Below are positions 1 through 8,530 of a stretch of 57,897 nt of DNA, piece by piece (position 1 is the first letter of the stretch; every line of letters starts with the position of its first letter). A program made the position numbers and the translations under genes. The notes under the pieces were generated by a model. The model worked only from the letters and a program-made list of their open reading frames with translations. It was not told the origin of the DNA and did no database searches. The DNA is from JAGVSV01 sp040766135 (GTDB taxonomy: Bacteria > Bacillota > Clostridia > Christensenellales > Aristaeellaceae). Location of the stretch: positions 1 through 57,897 of the forward strand of contig JAXGRA010000013.1 of assembly GCA_040766135.1 (NCBI GenBank). Direction: 5' to 3'.

Positions 1-24
1 CAATAATAGGAGGGAACCCCCAAC

Positions 25-1284
25 ATGAAAAAATCAACCGGGATTTTGCTTGCGGTGCTGCTGGTAGCGGCATTGGTTGCAGGCGGCGTACTTTTGTCTC
101 AAAAGACTGACCTGCAAAAGCAGGTGGATGACCTGACTGCGCAGGTGACTACACTGACCGCAGAACTGGAAACGGCCAAGAAGGATGCTGCCACCGCTGC
201 TGAGGAAGCTGCTGCTGCTGCCGAGGAAGCCGAAGCGCTGAAAAAGCAGGCTGAAGAAGCTGCCAAGGCCGCCGAAGGCACCGCCGAAATCGCGATGGTC
301 ACCGACATCGGCACCATTGACGACAAGTCCTTTAACCAAGGCACCTGGGAGGGCATCAAGCAGTACGCCGAAGCCAACGGCAAGACTTTCCACTACTATC
401 AGCCCACCGGGCAGAGCACCGAGATCTATCTGGACTACATCGAGCAGGCTGTCAACGGCGGCGCCAAAGTGGTTGTCACCCCCGGCTTCCTGTTTGAAGC
501 CCCCATTTATTTCGCACAGGACATGTACCCGGACGTGCACTTTATCCTGATTGACGGCAACCCCAACGACGGCAACTGGGAGCAGGAGGGCGGCGCCAAG
601 TACCGCACCGAGCAGAACGCTGTGGGCATCGTCTTTGCAGAGGAAGAAGCGGGCTTCCTGGCCGGCTATGCTGCTGTCAAGGATGGCTACAAAAAGTTAG
701 GTTTCATGGGCGGCCTGGCCGTGCCTGCGGTCGTTCGCTTTGGCTATGGCTTTGTGCAGGGCATTGACTACGCTGCCAAGGAAATGGGCCTGACCGACCT
801 GACGGTCAACTACCAGTATGTCAATTCCTTCCTGCCCACCCCCGAGGTGCAAAACGCTGCCGCCGCCTGGTATGCGGACGGCATCGAAGTGATCTTTGCC
901 TGCGCGGGCGGTGCCGGCAACAGCGTCATGGCCGCCGCCCAGGCTGCCAACGGCAAGGTTATCGGCGTGGACGTTGATCAGTCCGGCGAGAGCGAGACTG
1001 TCATCACCTCTGCCACCAAGGGCCTGGCTGCAGCCGTTGTCAAGGCGCTGGGCGAGTACTATGAGGGCAAGTTCCCGGGCGGCCAGGCTGTGGTGATGGA
1101 TGCCAAGCTGGACGGCGTGGGCCTGCCCATGGCCACCTCCCGCTTTACCACCTTCACACAGGCGGACTATGATGCCGTCTTCAAGAAGCTGGTGGACGGC
1201 GAAGTGAAGCTGCAAAAGGATTCCGACGTGGCAAGCGTCAACGAAATTACCGTAGAAAACGTCAAAGTGACGGAGTTCAAGTAA
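25..1284 (+). CDS. BMP-family ABC transporter substrate-binding protein (nucleoside-type)
   Basis: This 419-residue exported protein is the probable extracellular binding subunit of the importer encoded just downstream. Residues about 6-25 form one hydrophobic segment. Residues about 28-90 are Ala/Glu/Lys-rich with a heptad look (coiled coil). From about residue 92 (AEIAMVTDIGTIDDKSFNQ) the sequence is a typical BMP/PnrA purine-nucleoside-binding domain. AGGAGGG stands 9 bases before the ATG. BMP proteins are normally lipoproteins, but no lipobox cysteine is present here, so the N-terminal helix may stay as an anchor with the coiled coil as a spacer. A hairpin follows the gene, which fits higher expression of the binding protein than of the ATPase and permeases. 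The ligand (nucleosides) is inferred from family and operon. Confidence 0.88.
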   Translation: MKKSTGILLAVLLVAALVAGGVLLSQKTDLQKQVDDLTAQVTTLTAELETAKKDAATAAEEAAAAAEEAEALKKQAEEAAKAAEGTAEIAMVTDIGTIDDKSFNQGTWEGIKQYAEANGKTFHYYQPTGQSTEIYLDYIEQAVNGGAKVVVTPGFLFEAPIYFAQDMYPDVHFILIDGNPNDGNWEQEGGAKYRTEQNAVGIVFAEEEAGFLAGYAAVKDGYKKLGFMGGLAVPAVVRFGYGFVQGIDYAAKEMGLTDLTVNYQYVNSFLPTPEVQNAAAAWYADGIEVIFACAGGAGNSVMAAAQAANGKVIGVDVDQSGESETVITSATKGLAAAVVKALGEYYEGKFPGGQAVVMDAKLDGVGLPMATSRFTTFTQADYDAVFKKLVDGEVKLQKDSDVASVNEITVENVKVTEFK

Positions 1285-1295
1285 TCAACCGTTCA

Positions 1296-1323
1296 GGGGC
1301 TACCCGCCGGGTAGCCCCTTTTT
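1296..1323 (+). terminator. Rho-independent terminator after the BMP gene
   Basis: GGGGCTACCC and GGGTAGCCCC pair across a 3-base loop, and a run of five T follows. The hairpin lies between the binding-protein gene and the ATPase gene of one transporter, so it probably acts as a partial terminator that sets subunit ratio. Confidence 0.85.
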
Positions 1324-1349
1324 CATAAGGGATTATATCAAGGGGCATT

Positions 1350-2885
1350 ATGAGCGAATACGTCATTGAGATGGTGGATATCACCAAGGATTTCCCCGGC
1401 ATACGCGCCAATGACAACATCACCCTGCGCCTGCGGCGTGGGGAGATTCATGCGCTGCTGGGCGAAAACGGCGCTGGCAAAAGCACGCTGATGAGCATCC
1501 TGTTCGGGCTGTATCAGGCAGATGCCGGGCAGATATTCAAAAACGGGCAGGTGCAGCACATCAAAAACCCCAACGATGCCAACGCGCTGGGCATCGGCAT
1601 GGTACACCAGCATTTCAAACTGGTGCATAACTTTACCGTGCTGGAAAACATCGTGCTGGGCGTGGAAAGCACGCGCCACGGCGTGCTGCGCATGGACGAG
1701 GCACGCAGCCGCGTGGTCAGCCTGTCGCAGCGCTACGGCTTGCAAATTGACCCGGACGCGCTGATTGAGGACATCACCGTGGGTATGCAGCAGCGGGTGG
1801 AGATCCTCAAAATGCTGTACCGCGACAACGAAATCCTCATCTTTGACGAGCCAACGGCGGTGCTCACCCCGCAGGAAATTGATGAACTGATGGGCATCAT
1901 GAAAGGCCTGGCGCAGGAGGGCAAGTCCATCCTGTTTATCACGCATAAATTGAACGAAATCAAGCGCGTGGCCGACCGCTGCACCGTGCTGCGCAAGGGC
2001 GCGCTGGTGGGCACGGTGGACGTGCGCGATACCACCGTTGAGCACATGGCCGAAATGATGGTAGGGCGCAAAATCAGCTTTGAGGTGAACAAGGCCGCCG
2101 CCACGCCGGGGGAGGTTGTGCTGTCGGTGAAGGGGCTGACCGTGCCGGGCCGTCAGGGGCGCAAGGCCGTCAAAAACGTAACGTTTGACGTGCGCGCCGG
2201 TGAGATTGTCTGCATCGCGGGCATTGACGGCAACGGCCAAAGCGAGCTGGTCTATGCGCTGTCCGGCCTGCTGACGCCCGAGGCGGGCGCCATTGCGTTC
2301 AATGGCCGTGACATTACCGATGCCGACATCCGCACGCGCAATGACCTGGGGCTGGCGCACATCCCGGAGGACAGGCACCGCCATGGCCTGGTGCTGGATT
2401 ATGATTTAAGCGAAAACTTAGCGCTCAAAACCTATCATACCGAGGCCTTGCAGGCGCATGGGTTTATCCGTTTTGACGCTGTGCGCAGCCAGGCCGAGCG
2501 CCTGATCGATACCTATGACATTCGCAGCGCGCAGGGGGCGGACACCACCGTGCGCAGCATGTCCGGCGGCAACCAGCAAAAGACCATCGTAGCGCGTGAG
2601 ATTGACACCAACCCGGAGCTGCTGCTGGCCGTGCAGCCCACGCGCGGGCTGGACGTGGGCGCTATGATGTACATCCACGAGCAATTGGTGCGCGTGCGCG
2701 ATGAGGGCAAGGCTGTGCTGCTGGTGTCGCTGGAGCTGGACGAGGTGTTCCAGCTGGCCGACCGCATTCTGGTCATCTTTGAAGGGCAGATAGTGGCGGA
2801 GCTGGCCGGGGCGACAGCCACCGCACAAGAACTGGGGCTGTATATGTCCGGCAGCCGGAAAGGAGAGCGCCATGACAAGGTTTAA
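1350..2885 (+). CDS. ABC transporter ATPase, double nucleotide-binding domain (nucleoside importer)
   Basis: The 511-residue protein carries two fused ABC domains, as in sugar/nucleoside importers of the RbsA/YufO type. Domain 1 has Walker A GENGAGKST near residue 38, a divergent signature (TVGMQQRVEI) and Walker B ILIFDEPTAVLTP. Domain 2 has a degenerate Walker A (IDGNGQSEL), signature MSGGNQQK and ELLLAVQPTRGLDVGA. Such degeneracy is usual for this family. Its stop overlaps the next permease start by 14 bases, so translation is coupled. It powers the two permeases that follow, with the upstream BMP protein delivering substrate. Confidence 0.92.
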   Translation: MSEYVIEMVDITKDFPGIRANDNITLRLRRGEIHALLGENGAGKSTLMSILFGLYQADAGQIFKNGQVQHIKNPNDANALGIGMVHQHFKLVHNFTVLENIVLGVESTRHGVLRMDEARSRVVSLSQRYGLQIDPDALIEDITVGMQQRVEILKMLYRDNEILIFDEPTAVLTPQEIDELMGIMKGLAQEGKSILFITHKLNEIKRVADRCTVLRKGALVGTVDVRDTTVEHMAEMMVGRKISFEVNKAAATPGEVVLSVKGLTVPGRQGRKAVKNVTFDVRAGEIVCIAGIDGNGQSELVYALSGLLTPEAGAIAFNGRDITDADIRTRNDLGLAHIPEDRHRHGLVLDYDLSENLALKTYHTEALQAHGFIRFDAVRSQAERLIDTYDIRSAQGADTTVRSMSGGNQQKTIVAREIDTNPELLLAVQPTRGLDVGAMMYIHEQLVRVRDEGKAVLLVSLELDEVFQLADRILVIFEGQIVAELAGATATAQELGLYMSGSRKGERHDKV

Positions 2886-3999
2886 AAAGGGCTTGTCCAA
2901 CGCCTCGGCGTCGCTGCTGGCCATTGTGGCCGGGCTGCTGGCGGGGTTTATCATTCTGTTTATCAGCAACCCTGCCAACGCCTGGGCTGGGCTGCTGACC
3001 ATATTGCGTGGCGGGTGGAACAACGGCATGAAAGGCGTGGGTCAGGTGCTGTACTATGCCACGCCCTTGATCCTGACCGGCTTGTCGGTGGGCTTTGCGT
3101 TTAAAACCGGCATGTTCAATATCGGTTCGGCCGGGCAGTTGATGGTGGGCGGATGCGCCGCCATCTATGTGGGCGTGACGTGGACATTCTTACCCGGCGC
3201 CCTGCATTGGATCGTGGCGCTGCTGGCGGGCATGGTGGCCGGCATGCTGTGGGGCGCCATTGTGGGCCTGTTCAAGGCCCTGGGCAATGTCAACGAGGTC
3301 ATCACCGCTATCATGCTCAACTACATCGGCCTGTATGGCGTCAACTATATCGTCAAAAACAGCCATCTGTACGATTCGCTGCGCAACCAGACGGTGGACG
3401 TCGCCAGCAGCGCAATTATCCCCAAGGCCGGATTGGATCAGGTGTTCTATATCCTGAAAGGCCGGTACCATGATGCGTCCAGCGTCAATGCCGGGATATT
3501 GATCGCCATTGGTCTTGCCATCGTGGTGTATATTGTGCTGTCGCGCACTACTTTTGGGTATGAGTTGAAGGCCTGCGGCCTTAACCGCAACGCCAGCCGC
3601 TATGCCGGCATCAACGAAAAACGCGCCATTGTGCTGTCCATGGCCATTTCCGGCGCGCTGGCCGGCGCAGCGGGCGCGCTGATGTACTTAGCACCGTCCA
3701 GCGGCATGCACATCCATGTGGAGGAGGTGCTGGCCGCGCAGGGCTTTAACGGCATTGCCGTGGCGCTGCTGGCCATGTCCAACCCGCTGGGCATTATATT
3801 GACGGGCTTGTTCATCGGGCACATCACGGTGGGCGGCGGGCACCTGCAAACGCTGCGCTATATGAAGGAGATCATCGAGGTCATCATCGGCATGATCATC
3901 TACTTCTCGGCCTTCTCGCTGCTGGTGCGCGATTTGATTGCCCGCCTGCGCCGCGCGCGCGCCCAGCGCGCTGATACCGCCCAGGAGGAGGAACGCTGA
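2872..3999 (+). CDS. ABC transporter permease (BMP/nucleoside type), first subunit
   Basis: This 375-residue integral membrane protein belongs to the RbsC/YufP permease family. It has multiple hydrophobic helices and the typical segment GFAFKTGMFNIGSAGQ after the second helix, followed by GNVNEVITAIMLNYI. It starts inside the end of the ATPase gene (AGGAGAGCGCC before the ATG), and its stop shares one base with the next gene. It forms half of the membrane channel of the nucleoside importer. The cytoplasmic tail is Arg-rich (RLRRARAQR). Confidence 0.9.
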   Translation: MTRFKKGLSNASASLLAIVAGLLAGFIILFISNPANAWAGLLTILRGGWNNGMKGVGQVLYYATPLILTGLSVGFAFKTGMFNIGSAGQLMVGGCAAIYVGVTWTFLPGALHWIVALLAGMVAGMLWGAIVGLFKALGNVNEVITAIMLNYIGLYGVNYIVKNSHLYDSLRNQTVDVASSAIIPKAGLDQVFYILKGRYHDASSVNAGILIAIGLAIVVYIVLSRTTFGYELKACGLNRNASRYAGINEKRAIVLSMAISGALAGAAGALMYLAPSSGMHIHVEEVLAAQGFNGIAVALLAMSNPLGIILTGLFIGHITVGGGHLQTLRYMKEIIEVIIGMIIYFSAFSLLVRDLIARLRRARAQRADTAQEEER

Positions 4000-4958
4000 T
4001 GGATAGTATTTATTTCCTTGTACAGCAGATGATGTTTTTCTCCATCCCGCTGCTGATCGTGGCGCTGGGCGGCATGTTCTCTGAGCGCAGCGGGGTCATC
4101 AACATCGCGCTGGAGGGCATCATGGTGGCCGGCGCGTTCTGCTCCATGCTGTTTATCGCCAAAATGCAAAGCGGCATGAGCGGGCAGGGCCTGCTGCTGC
4201 TGGCCGTGCTGGTGGCGGTGGTGTCGGGCCTGCTGTTCTCGCTGCTGCATGCGTATGCGGCGGTGTCCCTGCGCTCCGACCAGACCATTTCGGGCACGGC
4301 GCTGAACATGATTGCGCCGGCCGCCGCCATATTCTTAGCGCGCACCATCCAGCCCAACGGCATCCAGCAGATTGAGTTTGTCAACACCTTCCGCATTGAA
4401 AAGGTGCCCTTGCTGGGCGATATCCCGGTGCTGGGCCCGCTGTTTTTCCAAAACTGCTACATCACCACGTACATCGGCTTTTTCATCTTAGCGCTTTCGG
4501 CCTTCGTGCTGTACCGCACGCGCTTTGGTCTGCGCCTGCGCGCCTGTGGGGAGCATCCGCAGGCCGCCGACAGCGTGGGCATCGACGTCATGCGCATGCG
4601 CTATATCGGCGTGATGATTTCCGGCGCGCTGGCCGGGCTGGGCGGCCTGGTGTATGTGGTGCCCACCTCCACCAATTTCAACGCCTCGGTGGGCGGCTAT
4701 GGCTTTTTGGCGCTGGCAGTGCTGATCTTTGGCCAGTGGAAGCCCCTGCGCATCTTGCTGGCGGCGTTCTTCTTCGGCCTGATGAAAACCATCGCTTCGG
4801 CCTATTCGGGCATCCCGCTACTGCGCAGCCTGGGCATCCCCAATGACATCTACAAGATGGTGCCCTTTGTGGCCACCCTGGTGGTGCTGGCCTTCTCCAG
4901 CAAGCGCAGCCAGGCCCCCCGCGCCAGCGGCATACCGTATGATAAAGGTGCGAGATAG
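3999..4958 (+). CDS. ABC transporter permease (BMP/nucleoside type), second subunit
   Basis: This 319-residue membrane protein of the YufQ-like permease family pairs with the preceding permease. The motif SERSGVINIALEGIMVAGAF and the later SGALAGLGG segment are typical. It is the last gene of the four-gene importer operon; its start overlaps the previous stop by one base and a strong terminator follows within 20 bases. The substrate, nucleosides or a purine derivative, is inferred from the family only. Confidence 0.9.
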   Translation: MDSIYFLVQQMMFFSIPLLIVALGGMFSERSGVINIALEGIMVAGAFCSMLFIAKMQSGMSGQGLLLLAVLVAVVSGLLFSLLHAYAAVSLRSDQTISGTALNMIAPAAAIFLARTIQPNGIQQIEFVNTFRIEKVPLLGDIPVLGPLFFQNCYITTYIGFFILALSAFVLYRTRFGLRLRACGEHPQAADSVGIDVMRMRYIGVMISGALAGLGGLVYVVPTSTNFNASVGGYGFLALAVLIFGQWKPLRILLAAFFFGLMKTIASAYSGIPLLRSLGIPNDIYKMVPFVATLVVLAFSSKRSQAPRASGIPYDKGAR

Positions 4959-4977
4959 AATTGCCTGTAAAACAAAG

Positions 4978-4998
4978 CCCCGCACACGCGGGGTTTTT
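4978..4998 (+). terminator. Terminator of the nucleoside importer operon
   Basis: CCCCGC and GCGGGG pair around a four-base ACAC loop and are followed by five T. It ends the + strand operon just before the convergent Rrf2 gene. Confidence 0.85.
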
Positions 4999-5022
4999 GC
5001 TTATATTGGAATGGTGGGTTTG

Positions 5023-5427
5023 TTATTCATAAGGCCCCGCCAAATCCGCCAGCGTAATGCTGCGCAGGTATTCGCTGATCACCTGATCCAGCCCTGCCCA
5101 CAGCCGCTGGGTGCGGCATTCCGCCGCATGGGCGCAGGGTTTATCAGCAACACAATTGACCGGCGACAGGCTGACCTCGGTCAGCTCTAAGATATCGGCC
5201 ACGGTATACGTTTGGGGCGCGCGGCTTAACCGATAGCCGCCGCCCTTGCCGTGCATGGCATCCACAAACCCAGCCTTGGACAGCGTGTTCATAATGGCTT
5301 CCAGATATTTGAGGGAGATGTCCTGCCGCTGTGCAATGGTGCGCAGCGGGGTGTATGTATCCCGCGGCTGCAGGCTTAACTCCACCATCACGCGCAGCGC
5401 ATAGCGCCCGCGCGTGGACACCGTCAT
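5023..5427 (-). CDS. Rrf2-family regulator with IscR-type cysteine triad
   Basis: This 134-residue DNA-binding regulator has an N-terminal winged helix (TRGRYALRVMVEL, then ISLKYLEAIMNTL and the wing GGGYRLSR). From the ATG at 5427 three cysteines fall at residues 92, 98 and 104 (C-x5-C-x5-C), the same positions and spacing as the 2Fe-2S ligands of E. coli IscR. The fourth IscR ligand, His107, is Gln here. A longer form starting at a TTG (5445) is possible but poorly supported. The gene lies 45 bases downstream of cysK on the same strand, the place CymR-like cysteine regulators often occupy. I infer that it senses Fe-S status or cysteine supply and may control cysK. Confidence 0.85.
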   Translation of the reverse strand: MTVSTRGRYALRVMVELSLQPRDTYTPLRTIAQRQDISLKYLEAIMNTLSKAGFVDAMHGKGGGYRLSRAPQTYTVADILELTEVSLSPVNCVADKPCAHAAECRTQRLWAGLDQVISEYLRSITLADLAGPYE

Positions 5428-5472
5428 CGCCGGAGGGCGGGGCAATGCTCCGCCCTGATAAAATACAGCATG

Positions 5473-6408
5473 CTACGCATCGGCAAACATCGGCGTGGAC
5501 AGATACCGGTCGCCGTTGTCTGGCAAGAGGGCCACGATGCGTTTGCTGGCGTTCTCGGGCCGCCGGGCCAGCTGCACCGCCGCCGCCAGCGCCGCGCCGG
5601 AGGAAATGCCGGCCGATACGCCCTCCAGCCGGATGAGGAGGCGGCCCATGGCCATGGCATCGTCATCGGCAATGGCGATGACCTCGTCCATCACCCCGGT
5701 GTCCATCACCTCGGGCACAAAGCCCGCGCCGATGCCCTGGATTTTATGCGGCCCGGCCTGGCCCCCGGACAGCACCGGGGAACCGGCTGGCTCCACTGCC
5801 ACCACCTTGAGGCCGTGAATATGCTGCTTTAAGTATCGCCCCGCGCCTGTCAGCGTGCCGCCCGTACCCACGGTGGACACAAAAAAGTCAATCTGCCCAT
5901 CGGTATCCATCAATATTTCCGGCCCCGTGGTGCGCACATGCGCGGCCGGGTTGGCCGGGTTGGTAAACTGCCCCGCGATGATGCTGCCCGGCGTTTGGGT
6001 GGCAATCTCCTGCGCGCGGTCAATCGCACCCTGCATGCCCTCGCTGCCCGGCGTTAATACCAGCTGCGCGCCATAGGCCGACATCATCAGGCGGCGCTCC
6101 TGGCTCATGGTATCGGGCATGACCAGAATCACCCTGTACCCGCGCGAGGCCCCCACCGCCGCCAGCCCGATGCCGGTGTTGCCGGAGGTGGGCTCGATGA
6201 TGGTGCCGCCGTGCTTCAGCTCGCCCTTTGCCTCGGCCTCCTGAATCATGGCCAGCGCCACGCGGTCCTTGACCGACCCGGCGGGATTCATGCCCTCCAG
6301 CTTGGCAATCACCGTGGCATGCAGCGCTAACTCCTGCCGGATGCGGGTGAGCTCCATTAGCGGCGTGCGGCCGATCAACTCCCCAAATGAACGATAGATA
6401 TTTGCCAT
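5473..6408 (-). CDS. cysK: Cysteine synthase (O-acetylserine sulfhydrylase)
   Basis: This 311-residue PLP enzyme makes L-cysteine from O-acetylserine and sulfide in the cytoplasm. The PLP lysine is Lys47 in NPAGSVKDR. The phosphate/acetate loop TSGNTGIGLA, the GTGGTLTGAGRYLK glycine loop and the C-terminal GIGAGFVPEV segment are all present, and length is normal for CysK. AGGAGGG lies 8 bases before the ATG. It heads a two-gene unit with the Rrf2 regulator. Its 5' end faces the tRNA-Leu promoter on the other strand. Confidence 0.95.
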   Translation of the reverse strand: MANIYRSFGELIGRTPLMELTRIRQELALHATVIAKLEGMNPAGSVKDRVALAMIQEAEAKGELKHGGTIIEPTSGNTGIGLAAVGASRGYRVILVMPDTMSQERRLMMSAYGAQLVLTPGSEGMQGAIDRAQEIATQTPGSIIAGQFTNPANPAAHVRTTGPEILMDTDGQIDFFVSTVGTGGTLTGAGRYLKQHIHGLKVVAVEPAGSPVLSGGQAGPHKIQGIGAGFVPEVMDTGVMDEVIAIADDDAMAMGRLLIRLEGVSAGISSGAALAAAVQLARRPENASKRIVALLPDNGDRYLSTPMFADA

Positions 6409-6495
6409 CTATTTCCCTCCTGCACATACAGCACGATAACAATGTACGATTCAAACTAACACAACCAACCTACCACGTCAATGGGCAAATAACGA

Positions 6496-6524
6496 TTGAC
6501 AATGCACCGCCAGTGGCATATAAT
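6496..6524 (+). promoter_or_regulatory. Consensus sigma-A promoter of tRNA-Leu
   Basis: TTGACA (6496-6501), a 17-base spacer and TATAAT (6519-6524) match the consensus perfectly. The tRNA starts 18 bases after the -10 box. This is the strongest promoter in the window by eye. Confidence 0.9.
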
Positions 6525-6542
6525 CCGTTTGCTGTTTCACCT

Positions 6543-6627
6543 GCGGTCGTGGCGGAATCGGCATACGCGCACGTTTGAGGGGCGTGTGGTTAACACCGTA
6601 CGAGTTCAAGTCTCGTCGACCGCACCA
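6543..6627 (+). tRNA. tRNA-Leu (anticodon GAG)
   Basis: An 85-base class II tRNA. The acceptor arms are GCGGTCG (6543-6549) and CGACCGC (6617-6623), with discriminator A and an encoded CCA (6625-6627). The anticodon stem CACGT/GCGTG holds the loop TTGAGGG, so the anticodon is GAG and reads CUC/CUU. A variable arm with GGT/ACC and a T arm ACGAG-TTCAAGT-CTCGT follow. Its 3' end is repeated in decayed form at 16435-16462. Confidence 0.95.
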
Positions 6628-6630
6628 AGC

Positions 6631-6665
6631 AAAAAGCCTTGTAAACATTTGTTGCAAGGCTTTTT
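6631..6665 (+). terminator. Terminator of tRNA-Leu
   Basis: AAAAAGCCTTG (6631-6641) pairs with CAAGGCTTTTT (6655-6665). The A-tract/T-tract symmetry lets it stop transcription from either side. A near-identical stem lies at 16466-16502. Confidence 0.88.
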
Positions 6666-6710
6666 ATATTCCATATACTTTTGAGTTTGCCCCAAAGATA
6701 TACCTGATGC

Positions 6711-7469
6711 TTAACTCGTCAGGGCAACATGCTTGCTGATTTCATCGGCAGCCTGCTTTACATCCGTGATGATGGAGGCTGCGTTGTCGGGCATGCTGCT
6801 GGCGTGCAGGGCGACGGAGATGGCGGCCAGCAGGCTGCCGTCCTTGGCAAAGATAGGGGAGCCAAAGCAAAACAAGCCTTTGCTGGATTCCGACCGGTCA
6901 AGGGCGTAGCCTTGTTTGCGCACGCGTTGCAACTCCTCCAGCAATTCTTCCTCATCGGTGATGCTGTTGGGGGTTATGGCGCGGTAGGTAATGCTCTTTA
7001 ACAGACCTTCCAGCACTTGTGGAGAGGAAAAAGCCAGGAGACACTTCCCCAAACTGGTTACCTGCAATTCGTGCTGTTCGCCCCGGGCGGGGGTATCGAT
7101 TTTTACAAAGGGAGATTCCACCCTTCCCACGCAAAGCAGGCGCCCGTTGCGCAGGGTAGCAACGTGGGAGGTGGCCTGGTATTTGCTGGCCAGTTCCGCA
7201 ATGCGGGGCAGCGCCGCATCCACCATGACATTGATGCTCACCACATTGCTGCCCAGCACAAAGGCCGACACCCCCAGCAGATATTTGCCGTTGCTGGGGT
7301 TCTGGCGGATATAATCCCGCTTTTCCAGCGTGCGCAAAATCCGGTGGGTGGTGCTGACCGGCATGTTTAGCAGATTCGCAATCTCGGACAGGCGATATTC
7401 CACGTTGTCCTTGCTGAACAGGTCCAGCACATCCAGCGCTTTTAAAAGGGACAGATTCTCCTGGCTCAT
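6711..7469 (-). CDS. IclR-family transcriptional regulator
   Basis: This 252-residue regulator has an N-terminal winged helix (LSLLKALDVLDLFS, then MPVSTTHRILRTLEKRDYI) and a C-terminal IclR effector domain (TSLGKCLLAF, GYALDRSES, AAISVALHA). It starts 9 bases after the hydratase stop with no clear ribosome site, so it is probably translated by coupling. IclR proteins of this kind usually control the adjoining catabolic genes. I infer that it governs both the hydratase and the divergent dehydrogenase operon and responds to a pathway acid. It is the first gene after tRNA-Leu. Confidence 0.9.
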   Translation of the reverse strand: MSQENLSLLKALDVLDLFSKDNVEYRLSEIANLLNMPVSTTHRILRTLEKRDYIRQNPSNGKYLLGVSAFVLGSNVVSINVMVDAALPRIAELASKYQATSHVATLRNGRLLCVGRVESPFVKIDTPARGEQHELQVTSLGKCLLAFSSPQVLEGLLKSITYRAITPNSITDEEELLEELQRVRKQGYALDRSESSKGLFCFGSPIFAKDGSLLAAISVALHASSMPDNAASIITDVKQAADEISKHVALTS

Positions 7470-7478
7470 GTACGCAAA

Positions 7479-8270
7479 TTACCGAATCAACAGGGACACA
7501 GAACCCAGACGATCGAATTTTACCTGGATATGGTCGCCTGCCTGCATGTCAAACACAGGGGTAAGCGAGCCGGACAGCAGCAATTCGCCTTTCTTAAATT
7601 CCAGGCCATAGCTGAGCATTTTGTTTACCAGCCAGATGATGGCGTTGATGGGGTTGCCCATCACGGCGGCGCTGCAGCTGGCCTGCACCAGCTCGCCGTT
7701 TTTGTAGGCGGCCATGCCGATGATATCCAGATCCAGGTCTTTCAGCGGGGTCAGGCGGCTGCCCGTGACAATGGCTGCATAGGAGGCGGCATCGCTGATG
7801 GTATCCTGTATTTTAATTCTCCAATCCTGAATACGGCTATCCACAATTTCAAGCGCCGGGGCCACGCCCAGCGTGCAGTCGATGATGTCGCTGGCTTTGA
7901 CCGGGTACATGTCCTTGGTGATGTCCTTGCCCAGCACGAAAACGATTTCGGATTCAATGCGGGGCGCGATGAAATCGCTCATGTACAGTTCGCCGCCGTC
8001 CGTCAGCAGGCCTTCAGAGGTGATAATGCCATAGTCCGGCTCAAAAACGCCGATCTGCTTGCGGATTTCCTTGCTGGTCAGGCCGATTTTCTTGCCGATA
8101 ATCTTGTGGCCGTCGGCCAATTTCATCTGGACGACTTCCTGCTGAATCTCATAGGCGTCTTCGATGGTCAGGTCATCGCGCTGGTCGGTCAGCGGGGGGA
8201 TGGGGGTTTTGGTCTTTTGTGCGTTGTATAGGGCAACGGCGAGTTCATGTAGGTTCTTTGTCTGGCTCAT
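7479..8270 (-). CDS. 2-keto-4-pentenoate hydratase family protein (MhpD/DmpE-like)
   Basis: This 263-residue enzyme belongs to the family that adds water to 2-hydroxypenta-2,4-dienoate (2-oxopent-4-enoate) to give 4-hydroxy-2-oxovalerate, the substrate of the aldolase at 9421. Metal ligands are visible as Glu106, Glu108 (RIESEIVF) and Glu141 (APALEIVDS). Lys60 in IGKKIGLTSK is also typical. AAAGGAT precedes the ATG. It is co-transcribed with iclR and diverges from the acetaldehyde dehydrogenase gene. No ring-cleavage dioxygenase is nearby, so its natural substrate may not come from catechols. Related family members act on other 2-oxo acids, so the exact reaction is uncertain. Confidence 0.85.
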   Translation of the reverse strand: MSQTKNLHELAVALYNAQKTKTPIPPLTDQRDDLTIEDAYEIQQEVVQMKLADGHKIIGKKIGLTSKEIRKQIGVFEPDYGIITSEGLLTDGGELYMSDFIAPRIESEIVFVLGKDITKDMYPVKASDIIDCTLGVAPALEIVDSRIQDWRIKIQDTISDAASYAAIVTGSRLTPLKDLDLDIIGMAAYKNGELVQASCSAAVMGNPINAIIWLVNKMLSYGLEFKKGELLLSGSLTPVFDMQAGDHIQVKFDRLGSVSLLIR

Positions 8271-8301
8271 GGTGGCGCATCCTTTCTGGTGGTTTTTTGT
8301 A

Positions 8302-8318
8302 GTACGTACATTATATCA
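8302..8318 (-). promoter_or_regulatory. Extended -10 promoter of the hydratase-iclR unit
   Basis: On the minus strand TGATATAAT (complement of 8310-8318) is an extended -10 element with no good -35. The palindrome GTACGTAC (8302-8309) lies at the predicted start of transcription and could be an operator half or full site. Confidence 0.5.
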
Positions 8319-8448
8319 TATCGAATGCAACGAAAGTAGGGGAAAGTTGCTTTGTCGGCAGAAAGCCCCCTAAACACTCCAAAATGCGGAAAATGTCCCA
8401 CAAAAGAGCGTTTTGTTTCCACCATGCAGAAAAATGCAAAATATACGG

Positions 8449-8484
8449 ATTTCGATTGATGAAATGGCAAAGAAATGATAAGAT
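8449..8484 (+). promoter_or_regulatory. Promoter and candidate IclR operator of the catabolic operon
   Basis: TTGATG (8456-8461), 17 bases, and TAAGAT (8479-8484) form a moderate promoter. GATAAT at 8482 is an alternative -10. The inverted repeat ATTTC-N7-GAAAT (8449-8465) overlaps the -35 box, a position fitting repression by the neighbouring IclR protein. The assignment to IclR is inference. Confidence 0.45.
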
Positions 8485-8530
8485 AATCACAGTTTCTTGC
8501 ATATTGTTACACATGAGGAGGAGGGGTTAA

